Assembly: GCF_014218705.1 (NCBI RefSeq)
Contig: NZ_JABBJF010000006.1
Span: 186,001 to 250,000 of the forward strand
DNA from: Kluyvera sichuanensis
Lineage (GTDB): Bacteria > Pseudomonadota > Gammaproteobacteria > Enterobacterales > Enterobacteriaceae
Direction of reading: 5' to 3'
Length of the DNA stretch: 64,000 nt
In this document: one piece after another, positions 43,437 to 52,495 of the stretch
Layout of the letters: every line of letters begins with the position of its first letter
Position numbering within the stretch: the stretch's first letter is position 1
Notes under the pieces: model-generated
What the model saw: only the letters and a program-made list of their open reading frames with translations
The model's database searches: none
Told to the model about the DNA's origin: nothing
Made by a program: the position numbers and the translations under genes

Positions 43437-45272
43437 ATGACATTGATTGCGGGCATTGATATTGGCAACGCCACCACGGAGGTCGCGCTGGCGGAGCTAA
43501 CCGACCAGGGGAAACGCTTTCTCTCCAGCGGCATTGTGTCCACCACCGGCACCAAAGGGACGCGGGATAACATCAGCGGCGTAATGGCCTCGCTTCAGCA
43601 GGCGCTGGAGAAGGCGGGCAGGCATCAGCGAGAGGTGACGCGGGTCTGTCTTAACGAGGCCGCGCCGGTGATTGGTGATGTGGCGATGGAAACCATTACC
43701 GAAACCATTATCACCGAATCAACGATGATTGGTCATAACCCGCAAACGCCAGGCGGCCAGGGGCTGGGGGTGGGCACCACGGTTCGTCTGGCAAACCTCG
43801 ACGCGCTGACGCCTGACCAGTACGCCAGCGGCTGGATCCCGTTGGTGGACCGCGAGGTGGATTTTATGGACGCGGCCTGGCAGTTGAACGAGGCGCTGGC
43901 GCGCGGCATTAACGTGGTGGCGGTGATCCTCCAACAGGATGACGGGGTGCTTATCCATAATCGTCTGCAGCGAACCCTGCCGATTGTCGATGAAGTCACG
44001 CTGATTGACCAGGTGCCGGAAGGGGTGCTGGCGGCGGTGGAGGTAGCACCCACCGGGCAGGTTATCTCGCTGTTGTCGAACCCCTACGGCATCGCCACCT
44101 GGTTTCATCTCACCCCGGATGAAACGCGGATGATTGTGCCGGTGGCCCGAGCGCTTATCGGCAACCGTTCGGCGGTAGTGCTCAAAACGCCACAGGGGGA
44201 CGTGAAGTCGCGGGTGATTCCGGCGGGGCATATTACGGTGTGCGGTGAGAAGCGCAGCGTTCAGGCCGATGTTGCCAGCGGCGCCGAGGCCATTATGCAG
44301 GCGGTTGCCGGGTGCGCGCCGATCCGCGATATTCGCGGCGAACCGGGCACTCATGCCGGGGGGATGCTGGAGCGGGTGCGCCAGGTGATGGCATCGCTTA
44401 GCGGCCACGGCGCCGACGAGGTGTTTATCCAGGATTTACTGGCGGTGGATACCTTCATCCCGTGTAAAGTCCAGGGCGGGCTGGCCGACGAATTCTCGAT
44501 GGAGAATGCAGTGGGCATTGCCGCGATGGTGAAATCCGACCGCCTGCAAATGGAGGTGATTGCCCGCGAACTGGGCCAGTGCTTAGCGACGCAAGTAGAG
44601 GTGGGGGGCGTGGAGGCCAATATGGCGATTACCGGTGCGCTAACCACGCCCGGTAGCGACACGCCGTTGGCCATCCTCGACCTCGGGGCAGGCTCCACGG
44701 ATGCGGCAACGATCAACGCCGCCGGGCAGATCAACGCCGTGCATCTGGCAGGGGCAGGCAATATGGTCAGCCTGCTTATCAAAACCGAGCTTGGGCTCAG
44801 CGACCTGCACCTGGCGGAGGAGATCAAAAAGTACCCGCTGGCTAAAGTAGAAAGTCTGTTTAGCCTGCGCCATGAGAACGGCAGCGTGGAGTTTTTCCGC
44901 GAGCCGCTCAGCCCGGCGGTATTTGCCAGGGTGGTGTATATCAAAGAGGGCACGCTGGTGCCGATTGAGGGCCAGACCTCGCTGGAGAAAATTCGCCTGG
45001 TCAGGCGTCAGGCGAAAGAGAAAGTGTTTGTCACCAACTGCCTGCGGGCGCTGCGGCTCGTCTCCCCCGGCGGCAATATTCGTGAGATTGCGTTTGTCGT
45101 GCTGGTGGGGGGCTCGTCGCTTGATTTTGAGCTGCCACAGCTTATCACCGATGCTTTATCACACTACGGTGTGGTGGCCGGGCAGGGGAATATTCGCGGT
45201 ACGGAAGGGCCGCGTAATGCGGTGGCGACCGGGCTGGTTTACCGTTGCGCATCTGAAGCATCGTTGCAATAA
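43437..45272 (+). CDS. gdrA: Glycerol dehydratase reactivase, large subunit
   Basis: A 611-residue ATPase with an actin/Hsp70-like fold (also OrfZ or DhaF). The phosphate-1 motif IAGIDIGNATTEVALAEL is at the N-terminus, the phosphate-2 motif LAILDLGAGSTDAA at about 405-418, and the adenosine motif FVVLVGGSSLDFELP near the C-terminus. With GdrB it expels inactivated cobalamin from the dehydratase using ATP. It starts 12 bp after dhaE with GGGG as ribosome site and ends the operon. Confidence 0.93.
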   Translation: MTLIAGIDIGNATTEVALAELTDQGKRFLSSGIVSTTGTKGTRDNISGVMASLQQALEKAGRHQREVTRVCLNEAAPVIGDVAMETITETIITESTMIGHNPQTPGGQGLGVGTTVRLANLDALTPDQYASGWIPLVDREVDFMDAAWQLNEALARGINVVAVILQQDDGVLIHNRLQRTLPIVDEVTLIDQVPEGVLAAVEVAPTGQVISLLSNPYGIATWFHLTPDETRMIVPVARALIGNRSAVVLKTPQGDVKSRVIPAGHITVCGEKRSVQADVASGAEAIMQAVAGCAPIRDIRGEPGTHAGGMLERVRQVMASLSGHGADEVFIQDLLAVDTFIPCKVQGGLADEFSMENAVGIAAMVKSDRLQMEVIARELGQCLATQVEVGGVEANMAITGALTTPGSDTPLAILDLGAGSTDAATINAAGQINAVHLAGAGNMVSLLIKTELGLSDLHLAEEIKKYPLAKVESLFSLRHENGSVEFFREPLSPAVFARVVYIKEGTLVPIEGQTSLEKIRLVRRQAKEKVFVTNCLRALRLVSPGGNIREIAFVVLVGGSSLDFELPQLITDALSHYGVVAGQGNIRGTEGPRNAVATGLVYRCASEASLQ

Positions 45273-45277
45273 ATCCA

Positions 45278-45315
45278 AATATCGAAATATATAAATATTG
45301 CAATATATCGATATT
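45278..45315. promoter_or_regulatory. Nested AT-rich palindrome, possible repressor operator
   Basis: AATATCGA (45278-45285) pairs with TCGATATT (45308-45315), and the inside holds the perfect 12-bp palindrome ATATTGCAATAT (45295-45306). It lies 72-109 bases before the OYE gene and after gdrA. This kind of AT-rich dyad is what ArsR-type repressors bind, and an ArsR gene follows the OYE gene. Confidence 0.5.
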
Positions 45316-45386
45316 GAGAATAGGCTTTGTTCCATCATCGGCAGGCAGCGTTGCCTGCCAGAGCGTCTATCAAGATGGAATATGTC

Positions 45387-46514
45387 ATGGAAAATACTGC
45401 ACTTTTTACCCCGTTAACCCTAGGGGCTTTCACGCTGAAAAACCGCATTGCGCTGCCGCCGCTGACGCGCTCACGCAGCAGCCAGCCGGGTAACGTTGCC
45501 AACGATCTGATGGCGGAATATTACGCACAGCGCAGCAGCGCCGGGTTTATGGTCAGCGAAGGGACGCAGATTGAACCGCGTGGTCAGGGCTATGCCTGGA
45601 CGCCGGGTATCTACACGCCAGAGCAGATAGCGGGCTGGAAAAAAGTCACCGAACGGGTGCACCAGCAGGGCGGCGTGATTTTTGCCCAGCTCTGGCACGT
45701 GGGGCGGGTTTCTCATACCTCTCTGCAGCCGGGAGAAGGCGCGCCCGTGGCGCCGTCGGCGATTCCGGCGACCAATGTGAAAGTGTTTATCGAAACCGGG
45801 CCGGGTACAGGGGCGCTGGCAGAGCCGTCTGCACCGCGTGCGCTGAGCACCGATGAAGTCCGTGAGCTGGTGGCGCTGTACGCGACCGCCGCGCGCAATG
45901 CGATGGCGGCGGGCTTTGATGGCATTGAGCTGCATGCCGCCAACGGCTATCTGATTAACCAGTTTATGTCGGTGCATACCAACCAGCGCGACGACGTCTA
46001 CGGTGGCTCGCTGGATAACCGACTGCGTTTTCTGCGCGAAGTGACTCAGGCGGTGATTGGGGTTGTCGGCAAAGAACGCGTTGGGGTGCGCTTTGCACCG
46101 CTGTTCGAAAGCACATCGGAAGACCGTGTTTACCTCGGGCTGGTGGAGCCGGACCCGTTTACCACCTATATCGAAGCAGCAAAACAGCTCAACCAACTGG
46201 AGATTGCCTATCTCTCCATCGCCGAAGCGGACTGGGATAATGCGCCCGACCTACCGGCAGAATTCTGCCGTGCGCTGCGTGAGACCTTCGACGGGGTGCT
46301 GATGTATGCCGGGAAATATACCGCCGAGAAGGCGACGCGGATGCAGCAAGCCGGGCTGGCGGATTTGTTCGGTTTTGGCCGTACGTTTATCGCCAACCCG
46401 GATCTGCCCGCGCGTCTTGCCAACGACTGGCCGCTGAACCCGGCGGACCGCAACACGCTGTTTGGCGGTAGTGCTGTCGGCTACACCGACTATCCAACGT
46501 ACAGCGCGAGCTAA
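45387..46514 (+). CDS. Old yellow enzyme-family alkene reductase, NemA-like
   Basis: A 375-residue FMN enzyme. The substrate hydrogen-bond pair is H183 and N186 (GIELHAANGYLINQF); QLWHVGRVSH and the C-terminal FGRTFIANPDLPARL ... GYTDYPTY are as in N-ethylmaleimide reductase. It should reduce electrophilic alkenes, nitro compounds or nitrate esters with NAD(P)H. I prefer the ATG at 45387 (GGAA 7 bases upstream); an ATG at 45375 is possible. The ArsR-type gene 90 bp downstream and the palindrome upstream suggest an inducible detoxification unit. Confidence 0.85.
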   Translation: MENTALFTPLTLGAFTLKNRIALPPLTRSRSSQPGNVANDLMAEYYAQRSSAGFMVSEGTQIEPRGQGYAWTPGIYTPEQIAGWKKVTERVHQQGGVIFAQLWHVGRVSHTSLQPGEGAPVAPSAIPATNVKVFIETGPGTGALAEPSAPRALSTDEVRELVALYATAARNAMAAGFDGIELHAANGYLINQFMSVHTNQRDDVYGGSLDNRLRFLREVTQAVIGVVGKERVGVRFAPLFESTSEDRVYLGLVEPDPFTTYIEAAKQLNQLEIAYLSIAEADWDNAPDLPAEFCRALRETFDGVLMYAGKYTAEKATRMQQAGLADLFGFGRTFIANPDLPARLANDWPLNPADRNTLFGGSAVGYTDYPTYSAS

Positions 46515-46604
46515 GTGGTCTGCGGGCGGCATCCGTCGCCCGCATTGACATTTAACGGCGCGCTGCCTAATGTACCGTCCAACTCCATTACCGTAACCAG
46601 CCTG

Positions 46605-46916
46605 ATGCCGCTAAATACTGACGATATTCTGAAAGCGATTTCCAACCCGACCCGCCGGGAGATCCTGCACTGGCTGCGTGACCCCGCTGCGCATTTTGCC
46701 GGGTATCCGCATCTGCTGGACCCGCAGCAGGACGGCGTCTGCGCCAGCTTTATCCAGGAGAAAACGGCGCTGTCGCAGCCGACCATCTCTTCACACCTCA
46801 GCAAGCTGCAAAAAGCCGGGCTGTTGACCAGCAAAAGAGTCGCTACCTGGACCTATTTCAAGCGCAACGAACAGGTTATCGCTCAGTTTTTGAGCGAGCT
46901 GGAGCAGTCGCTGTAA
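46605..46916 (+). CDS. ArsR-family transcription repressor
   Basis: A 103-residue winged-helix protein: ILKAISNPTRREILHWL, then SQPTISSHLSKLQKAGLLTSKRVATWTYFK. It lacks the ELCVCDL metal site of ArsR itself, so an organic or redox signal is more likely. One cysteine (GVCASF) stands in the loop before the recognition helix. The ATG at 46605 has no clear ribosome site; longer in-frame starts overlap the OYE gene end region. It probably controls the OYE gene upstream and itself. Confidence 0.8.
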   Translation: MPLNTDDILKAISNPTRREILHWLRDPAAHFAGYPHLLDPQQDGVCASFIQEKTALSQPTISSHLSKLQKAGLLTSKRVATWTYFKRNEQVIAQFLSELEQSL

Positions 46917-46936
46917 GCCATATTGTTATTCGGGGA

Positions 46937-47659
46937 TTAATCGTTTTTGATGCTGCTCATAAATCCCCATTTCGTATTCAGCGAGCAAAGATAGCTCACC
47001 GGGAGTAAATTGATTTTCTGGTCGACAAATTTGCCACGGCTAATCGACTTTTCAATATCGGGCAGCAGAAACACGATCTTCATGTTGCTGTAGGCCAATG
47101 ATTTCATATCCTCGGCGTTGGATAAACCGCAGATAAAGGCGTTAAATGCCGAGCCTTCATCTCTTAATAATTGGCTAATATTTAAGGTCAGTATCTCGAG
47201 GTCAAGGGAGGAAAACCCGGTGGCGGATAAATCCTGTAGCCTAAAGTCAGGTGCAAACCGATAGGTTAGTGTATTGCCGTCAATGGTGTAACTCGAGAGC
47301 ACAAAGTTGATCTTTTTCTTACTGTTATAGTTGGATATTTCGCCAACATTAAACAACCTGCCGATGCTGGATTGAGATGCTGCTTCGATGCGTATTAATG
47401 CCTCAGGCGTTTGCGCCCGGTATTTTTGCGACTCGCTATAATTAATATAACCCTTGATGCCAAAGAAGATTGCCAGCCACAGCAGTGGCGCCAGCACCAG
47501 TCCGCTGATGATTTTTACCATTAATCGCGTTTTATTCCGGGTGCTTTCGCTTTGGGTGAACTCAAGCCATTCGGTTTTCTTTTTATTCAATAACCATTTT
47601 CGCTTAGCTTTTTTTAGGTTGTACTCTTTCTCCCACTCTTGTTCCTGTTTCTGATTCAT
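46937..47659 (-). CDS. Unknown single-pass membrane protein
   Basis: A 240-residue protein I do not recognise. It has a strongly basic and charged cytoplasmic start (about 45 residues, KKAKRKWLLNKKK), one transmembrane segment at about 50-70 (IISGLVLAPLLWLAIFFGI), and then a periplasmic domain of about 165 residues. The two cysteines ICGLSN and YLCSLN may pair. The gene is AT-richer than its neighbours. It stands alone between an ArsR gene and a LysR gene, on the minus strand. The topology fits a small sensor or envelope-stress protein, but that is only a guess. Confidence 0.6.
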   Translation of the reverse strand: MNQKQEQEWEKEYNLKKAKRKWLLNKKKTEWLEFTQSESTRNKTRLMVKIISGLVLAPLLWLAIFFGIKGYINYSESQKYRAQTPEALIRIEAASQSSIGRLFNVGEISNYNSKKKINFVLSSYTIDGNTLTYRFAPDFRLQDLSATGFSSLDLEILTLNISQLLRDEGSAFNAFICGLSNAEDMKSLAYSNMKIVFLLPDIEKSISRGKFVDQKINLLPVSYLCSLNTKWGFMSSIKND

Positions 47660-47764
47660 TGAATAACCCTTCAGCCAGCAGCGATAGGGGCTATTTTATA
47701 TTGAATTGAGATATTTCTAATATGGCGTTTATCTGATAATGCCTGACCATTCTGGCGCCTAACG

Positions 47765-48670
47765 CTACACGTTGAGCGCCGCCGGGAAGGCCTCCTGCAG
47801 CCAGGTGGTAAAAACCCGCAGCCGCGATGGAACATAGCGGTTCTGCGCGTAGACCACGTGGAAAGGATAGGGTGCCGGACGCCACTCGCTTAAAATCTCC
47901 ACTAACTCCCCGCTGGCTAACGCCTGGCGCAGCGAATAAGAAAACGTCTGCACAATGCCGAGACCCGCCTGGGCGGCGGCGATGTGGGCGTTGCTCTCAT
48001 TGATGCCGAGGTGGTGCTCGGCCTTTATCTCAATCGGTTGACCATCCTGCCTAAAGCGGAACGGGAACGCTCGCCCGCTGGCTGGCGATAAATAGCTGAT
48101 CAGCCGATGCCCGTTCTTCAGTTCGTCCGGATAAGCGGGCGTGCCACAGCGTTTAAGATAGCCGGGGGTGGCGCAGGTGATGAGCGCCGCTTCGCCAAGT
48201 TTTCGGGCGATAAGCGTGGAGTCTTCCATCGGCCCGCCGCGAATTGCGCAGTCGATATTGCCGCCGATCAGATCCGAGGGTTTATCGGCGACCAGCAGGT
48301 CGATGCGGATGTCCGGGTAGCTGACCATAAACTCGGCCAGCAGCGGAATCAGCACATCCCGCGCGGTGGAACCGCCAACGGCGATGCGCAGATGGCCTTT
48401 GGGCTTGGTGCTGGAGGTGTTAAACGCGCTATCGATCGCTTCCAGATCCGCTAAAAGCTGACGTGCCTTTTCATAGTATTCCAGCCCTTCCGGCGTGACG
48501 GTAATCCGCCGCGTGGTGCGCTGCAGCAGGCGAGTGCCGAGATGAGCTTCCAGCAGTTGAATCGTTTTGCTGAGGGTAGCATTCGGCATGTTCAGCGAGT
48601 CCGCCGCGCGGGTAAAGCTGTTGGCCTCGACCACGCGGGTAAAAACTTTGAGGGCTAGAAATTGGTCCAT
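47765..48670 (-). CDS. LysR-family transcription regulator
   Basis: A 301-residue regulator with the usual N-terminal helix-turn-helix (FTRVVEANSFTRAADSLNMPNATLSKTIQLLEAHLGTRLLQRTTR) and effector domain of the CrgA/DsdC-like branch. It diverges from the SDR gene across 172 bases that hold a T-N11-A palindrome, so it probably controls that gene and itself. Effector unknown. Confidence 0.88.
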   Translation of the reverse strand: MDQFLALKVFTRVVEANSFTRAADSLNMPNATLSKTIQLLEAHLGTRLLQRTTRRITVTPEGLEYYEKARQLLADLEAIDSAFNTSSTKPKGHLRIAVGGSTARDVLIPLLAEFMVSYPDIRIDLLVADKPSDLIGGNIDCAIRGGPMEDSTLIARKLGEAALITCATPGYLKRCGTPAYPDELKNGHRLISYLSPASGRAFPFRFRQDGQPIEIKAEHHLGINESNAHIAAAQAGLGIVQTFSYSLRQALASGELVEILSEWRPAPYPFHVVYAQNRYVPSRLRVFTTWLQEAFPAALNV

Positions 48671-48702
48671 TATTCGATTTTCTCCGATAATCGGTTGCCA
48701 TT

Positions 48703-48741
48703 ATTCATGCAGGTGAATAGTGTTTTTCATTTTGCACTATT
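48703..48741. promoter_or_regulatory. Candidate LysR operator between the LysR and SDR genes
   Basis: ATTCA-N6-TGAAT (48703-48718) is a T-N11-A-type box, and overlapping it AATAGTG / CACTATT (48716-48722 and 48735-48741) is a second dyad. They are 33-71 bases upstream of the regulator start and 102-140 upstream of the SDR start, as expected for a divergently acting LysR protein. Confidence 0.5.
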
Positions 48742-48842
48742 TTTCTGCCCCTGTGATGCACGTTAGAGTGATTTCCGAGCTTAGCAGTCAGTTAATCGCT
48801 GCAACTAAATGATTCTATTAACCTATTTTAAGGATGTGCATC

Positions 48843-49592
48843 ATGAGCAAAAAATTAGCGGAGAAAATCGCATTGGTTACCGGCGGTAGCACGGGGATTG
48901 GCCTGGCTTCGGCACAGGAACTGGCCGCGCAGGGCGCGAAAGTGTACATCACCGGTCGTCGCCAGGAAGAGCTTGATGCCGCAGTGGCCTTAATCGGGCC
49001 GTCGGCGAAAGGCATTCGCGCTGACGCCTCCGTCCTGAGTGACCTTGATACCGTGTTTGCTACCATCGCCAGTGAATCGGGCAGACTGGATATCTTGTTC
49101 GCCAACGCCGGTGGCGGCGACATGATGCCGCTGGGGGCGATTACTGAAGAACATTTCGACCGTATTTTTGGCACCAACGTGCGCGGCGTGCTGTTCACCG
49201 TGCAGAAGGCGCTGCCGCTGCTGACTCAGGGGGCGTCGGTTATCCTGACCGGTTCAACCGCCGCGGTGAAAGGGACCGCTAACTTCAGCGTGTACAGCGC
49301 CAGCAAGGCCGCGGTGCGCAATCTGGCGCGCTCATGGGCGCTTGACCTGCAGGGGCGTGGTATTCGGGTGAATGTCGTCAGCCCAGGCCCGGTCCGCACG
49401 CCGGGTCTCGGCGGACTGGTGGCGGAAGAACATCGACAGGGGCTGTTTGATGCGCTGGCTGCTGGGGTGCCGCTGGGCCGTCTGGGGGAACCGGAAGAGG
49501 TGGCGAAAACCGTCGCTTTCCTGGCTTCCGACGACGCGAGCTTTATTAATGCCGCAGAAATCTATGTTGATGGCGGGCTGGCGCAGATTTAA
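48843..49592 (+). CDS. Short-chain dehydrogenase/reductase
   Basis: A 249-residue classical [11 protein letters not shown] near residues 14-21, NAGGG, catalytic Ser in LTGSTAAV, and YSASK. A closing DGGLAQI is usual. The TGRRQ after the second strand favours NADPH. The start at 48843 has AAGGA 7-8 bases upstream; the ATG 9 bases earlier overlaps this site. It diverges from a LysR gene that likely regulates it. The substrate cannot be named. Confidence 0.87.
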   Translation: MSKKLAEKIALVTGGSTGIGLASAQELAAQGAKVYITGRRQEELDAAVALIGPSAKGIRADASVLSDLDTVFATIASESGRLDILFANAGGGDMMPLGAITEEHFDRIFGTNVRGVLFTVQKALPLLTQGASVILTGSTAAVKGTANFSVYSASKAAVRNLARSWALDLQGRGIRVNVVSPGPVRTPGLGGLVAEEHRQGLFDALAAGVPLGRLGEPEEVAKTVAFLASDDASFINAAEIYVDGGLAQI

Positions 49593-49603
49593 TGGCGAAC
49601 GTG

Positions 49604-49652
49604 CGCCGGGTTCCGTACGGGCCCCGGCGTCGCGTTGCTCGGCCGGGCTACG
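49604..49652. repeat. REP-like palindrome
   Basis: CGCCGGG and CCCGGCG arms followed by CGGCCGGGCTACG, between the convergent SDR and GGDEF-EAL genes. It is similar in sequence and placement to the element at 6972-7043. Confidence 0.6.
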
Positions 49653-49661
49653 TTACACGCA

Positions 49662-51590
49662 CTATCCGTAGCGGATCCTCCCATCAACATAAGGTTGAGG
49701 CTTACTAAACAGATAGCCCTGCGCGAAGTCACATCCCAAAGCCTGAAGGTTTTCCAGTTGCTCCTGCGTTTCAACACCTTCTGCCACCGCCTTCATGTTG
49801 AGGGATTTCGCCATTCCGGTGATGAGCTTGATGATATTCAGGGCGTCTTCCTGCGTCGATATCGAATGGACAAAGGACTTATCAATTTTGATTTTATCGA
49901 AGGAAAGCCGGCTCAACCGCGCAAGGGAAGAGTAGCCGGTGCCAAAATCATCGATGGAGATTTTCACGCCCAGGGCTCTGAGTTTGTTAAGGGTATTCAT
50001 CGGCGTACTGCTCTCGGTAAAGAGGGCAGATTCGGTCACTTCCAGTTCAAGACGATCGGCCGAAAGCCCGGTCTCTTTCAAAATGGACAGTACGATTCCC
50101 ACAAAGCCTTTGCAGCTCAACTGCACCGGCGAGACGTTAACTGAAATTTTAGCCGGAACCGCCCAGAAGGCCGCTTCCCGACAGGCCATTTCGAGCACCA
50201 GCTTGCCCATCTCGTTAATCATGCCTGTTTTTTCAGCAACCGGAATAAAGCTATCCGGCGACATAAGACCTTTACGCGGATGAATCCAGCGAATAAGGGC
50301 TTCATAGCTGTAAATTTCCCGGCTGAACGAGTCGACAATCGGTTGGTAATAGACCACGAACTCTTTATTCGCTAAGGCCAGCGCCATATCGTGCTCAAGC
50401 GTTCTGGTTTCCTGCAGCTGGTCCAGCATGCGTTGGCGGAAGACTTTTATCTTCCCGGTACCGGCATTTTTCGCTTCATAGAGTGCCAGATCGGCGAACT
50501 TGTAAAGATAGTCGGAGCGGCGTTCAGTGTCTGAGATAACAATACCCACACAGGTGGTGATATTAATAATCGCGTTATAAATCGTGTAGGTCTGGTTAAT
50601 GACATCGCATATTTTCTGGGCGCGAGAAACCGCGCTGCTCTCCGTCAGACCTCGCGCGAGAAAGGCAAATTCATCGCCTCCCAGGCGATAAAGCGTATCC
50701 GAACTAAATTTCAACGACATCAGCCTTTCGGAAATCTGCCGTAATAACATATCCCCGGCATCATGACCGTAGGTGTCATTGATCTCTTTAAATCGGTCTA
50801 AATCAAACAGCATCACCGTGACCGAGTCATGGTACTTTTCCGCGATCTCGATAGTGTTATTTAAATTCCACCAGAATAGCTGACGGTTGTTCATCTCGGT
50901 AAGAGAGTCATGGTAAACGTCATACTCTAGTCTGGCATTCTGGGTTTGTAGCTTTTCTTTCGACTTCTGCAGCTCTTCTGCCAGGCTCTTAACCTGACGG
51001 TGCGCCTTGAGGATATTTCTATTCTGCACAAAGCTCAGCATACCGAGGATGGCGCTCAGTATTATCAGCAGTACGGACGTCGTGGAATACACATAGTACA
51101 GGGTCTGAATTTTGAGGTTGGCGATATTCACCGAGTTAACGTCTTTGTCTAATGCTCCGGATGAAAAACGACTGAGCGGTACATCAAGCTTATGCATGGT
51201 TTTCAGATAAGCCTGAAGTTCTGGACGATTCATAGTCTCAAGATGAACGTCCAGATATTTAAGGGTGTTTTCAAGCTTCAGGGCCAGGTCACTATGCGCT
51301 TTATTGCTTTCAATATAATGCGCTAAATCACCTTCTTTTAGTAAGTCGCTCTGGCTGAGCATGATATCGAGGCGAAGGCGCACCTCATCGAGCGTCATCG
51401 ATTCATCGATAGCGTAAAGACCGACCGATGACTCAAATCGATAGTATTCAGATACCACCTGCGCGGCAGACCACGAGTTGGCGTAGTGCGTCAGACTCTG
51501 TAGCTCCTGTTGCCTCTCATGCACCAGGTAAGAGACATACCCGGTAGCGATAAAAAGGGAGAAGATAATGCCAGCCAGTATTCTGTTCAT
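49662..51590 (-). CDS. Membrane GGDEF-EAL protein (c-di-GMP turnover)
   Basis: A 642-residue inner-membrane protein. TM1 is at about 4-24, then a periplasmic helical sensor of about 140 residues, TM2 at about 168-188, a coiled linker, GGDEF at 304-308 and EAL at 431-433. The EAL domain keeps its metal and catalytic motifs (EALIRW, NVSPVQL, LELEVTES, DDFGTGYSSL, KIDKSF, EGVE). So both cyclase and phosphodiesterase could be active. The product-inhibition I-site RxxD before GGDEF reads FSSD, so it is lost. It is 17 bp downstream of a periplasmic protein that may be its sensor partner. Confidence 0.9.
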   Translation of the reverse strand: MNRILAGIIFSLFIATGYVSYLVHERQQELQSLTHYANSWSAAQVVSEYYRFESSVGLYAIDESMTLDEVRLRLDIMLSQSDLLKEGDLAHYIESNKAHSDLALKLENTLKYLDVHLETMNRPELQAYLKTMHKLDVPLSRFSSGALDKDVNSVNIANLKIQTLYYVYSTTSVLLIILSAILGMLSFVQNRNILKAHRQVKSLAEELQKSKEKLQTQNARLEYDVYHDSLTEMNNRQLFWWNLNNTIEIAEKYHDSVTVMLFDLDRFKEINDTYGHDAGDMLLRQISERLMSLKFSSDTLYRLGGDEFAFLARGLTESSAVSRAQKICDVINQTYTIYNAIINITTCVGIVISDTERRSDYLYKFADLALYEAKNAGTGKIKVFRQRMLDQLQETRTLEHDMALALANKEFVVYYQPIVDSFSREIYSYEALIRWIHPRKGLMSPDSFIPVAEKTGMINEMGKLVLEMACREAAFWAVPAKISVNVSPVQLSCKGFVGIVLSILKETGLSADRLELEVTESALFTESSTPMNTLNKLRALGVKISIDDFGTGYSSLARLSRLSFDKIKIDKSFVHSISTQEDALNIIKLITGMAKSLNMKAVAEGVETQEQLENLQALGCDFAQGYLFSKPQPYVDGRIRYG

Positions 51591-51607
51591 AATGCTTTTC
51601 TGAACCC

Positions 51608-52102
51608 TTACTCAATACTCATTCTGCTGACCTGCCATGCTGACCTTGAATAATAGACCTGGTTATTCAGTTCAGGGATGCTGTCATAAGGATACACAAT
51701 GAATAATGGGCCTTTGTCGCGGATACGCATATATTCTCCGTTGACTTTAACCGCAAGGATAACATTGTATTTTTTGAAATCACTGAGTGGGATAATGGTC
51801 GTGTAGTCGTTGAGCGCCGTGACTTTTACTACAGACCCTTTTGCTCCGACGTAGTCCATCAGCTTTTGCAGTGGTATACCCGTAAAGGTTGTACGGCCAT
51901 TATACCAGGGCGTGGTGGTCTGGAAGGTGACGGTGCCCAGTTTCTCAAGGCTGGCGAGATCAAAAACGGCTTTCCCGTCTGCATTTTTATTCTCGATATT
52001 ACCGGACATCGTTAAAAGCACCTTGCCGGTGGGTTTGGCAAGTTCCCCCGCCCAGGCCTGCGTGGCGACGACAAAGCTTAACAACATGACAATTAACCGC
52101 AT
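51608..52102 (-). CDS. Periplasmic molybdopterin-oxidoreductase-fold protein lacking cysteine
   Basis: A 164-residue exported protein (signal peptide to about residue 18, TQAWA). The middle, TTTPWYNGRTTFTGIPLQKLMDYVGAKG followed by VTALNDYTTIIPLSDF, is the pattern of the sulfite-oxidase-type molybdopterin-binding domain. The protein has no cysteine at all, so the Mo-ligating Cys is absent and it cannot be a standard enzyme. It is the first gene of a two-gene operon with the GGDEF-EAL protein. A role as ligand-binding partner of that protein's periplasmic domain is my inference. Confidence 0.75.
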   Translation of the reverse strand: MRLIVMLLSFVVATQAWAGELAKPTGKVLLTMSGNIENKNADGKAVFDLASLEKLGTVTFQTTTPWYNGRTTFTGIPLQKLMDYVGAKGSVVKVTALNDYTTIIPLSDFKKYNVILAVKVNGEYMRIRDKGPLFIVYPYDSIPELNNQVYYSRSAWQVSRMSIE

Positions 52103-52371
52103 TTTACTCTCACCTCTCTACCGGATGTTGCAGAAGTATAATTTAGTTATCCTGTCATTTATATATGTTGCGTAATTATTAAAGTAATAATTTCAGTCAT
52201 GCATTAAGTGATTGGAATCAATGCGTTGGGGAGTTTTTATTTTTTAAAATTGATTGAAAAAAGTTGATGCTGCTATTTGAAGCAAGATAAATCTTATTGT
52301 TGTTGGGTGAAAAAAGAACGACTGACGCTTCAGGGTAAATAAACACATACTAATAGAAAGGTTTATTTTCC

Positions 52372-52479
52372 GAGGAAAACTATCATGTGGCTGTGACCTA
52401 CCCGAATGACGAAGAGTATGAACGCCTTTCTAATCCTTACGTTTTCCAGCATGTCGTTGAGGTTTTCTCACCACTTTAA
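52372..52479 (+). pseudogene. C-terminal gene remnant
   Basis: The frame from 52372 reads EENYHVAVTYPNDEEYERLS, then NPYVFQHVVEVFSPL and stop. It is free of stops only back to 52357, has no start codon and looks like the conserved tail of a protein I cannot name. With the truncated transporter that follows, it marks a deletion junction. The stretch 52103-52356 before it is AT-rich and shows nothing I can assign beyond the promoter area of the minus-strand operon. Confidence 0.4.
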
Positions 52480-52495
52480 TTCTCTTTCCGGGTAA

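Noticed and set aside
45277-45316. Intrinsic terminator of gdrA
   Set aside because: The AT-rich nested palindrome has no GC stem or T run after it; an operator is the better reading.
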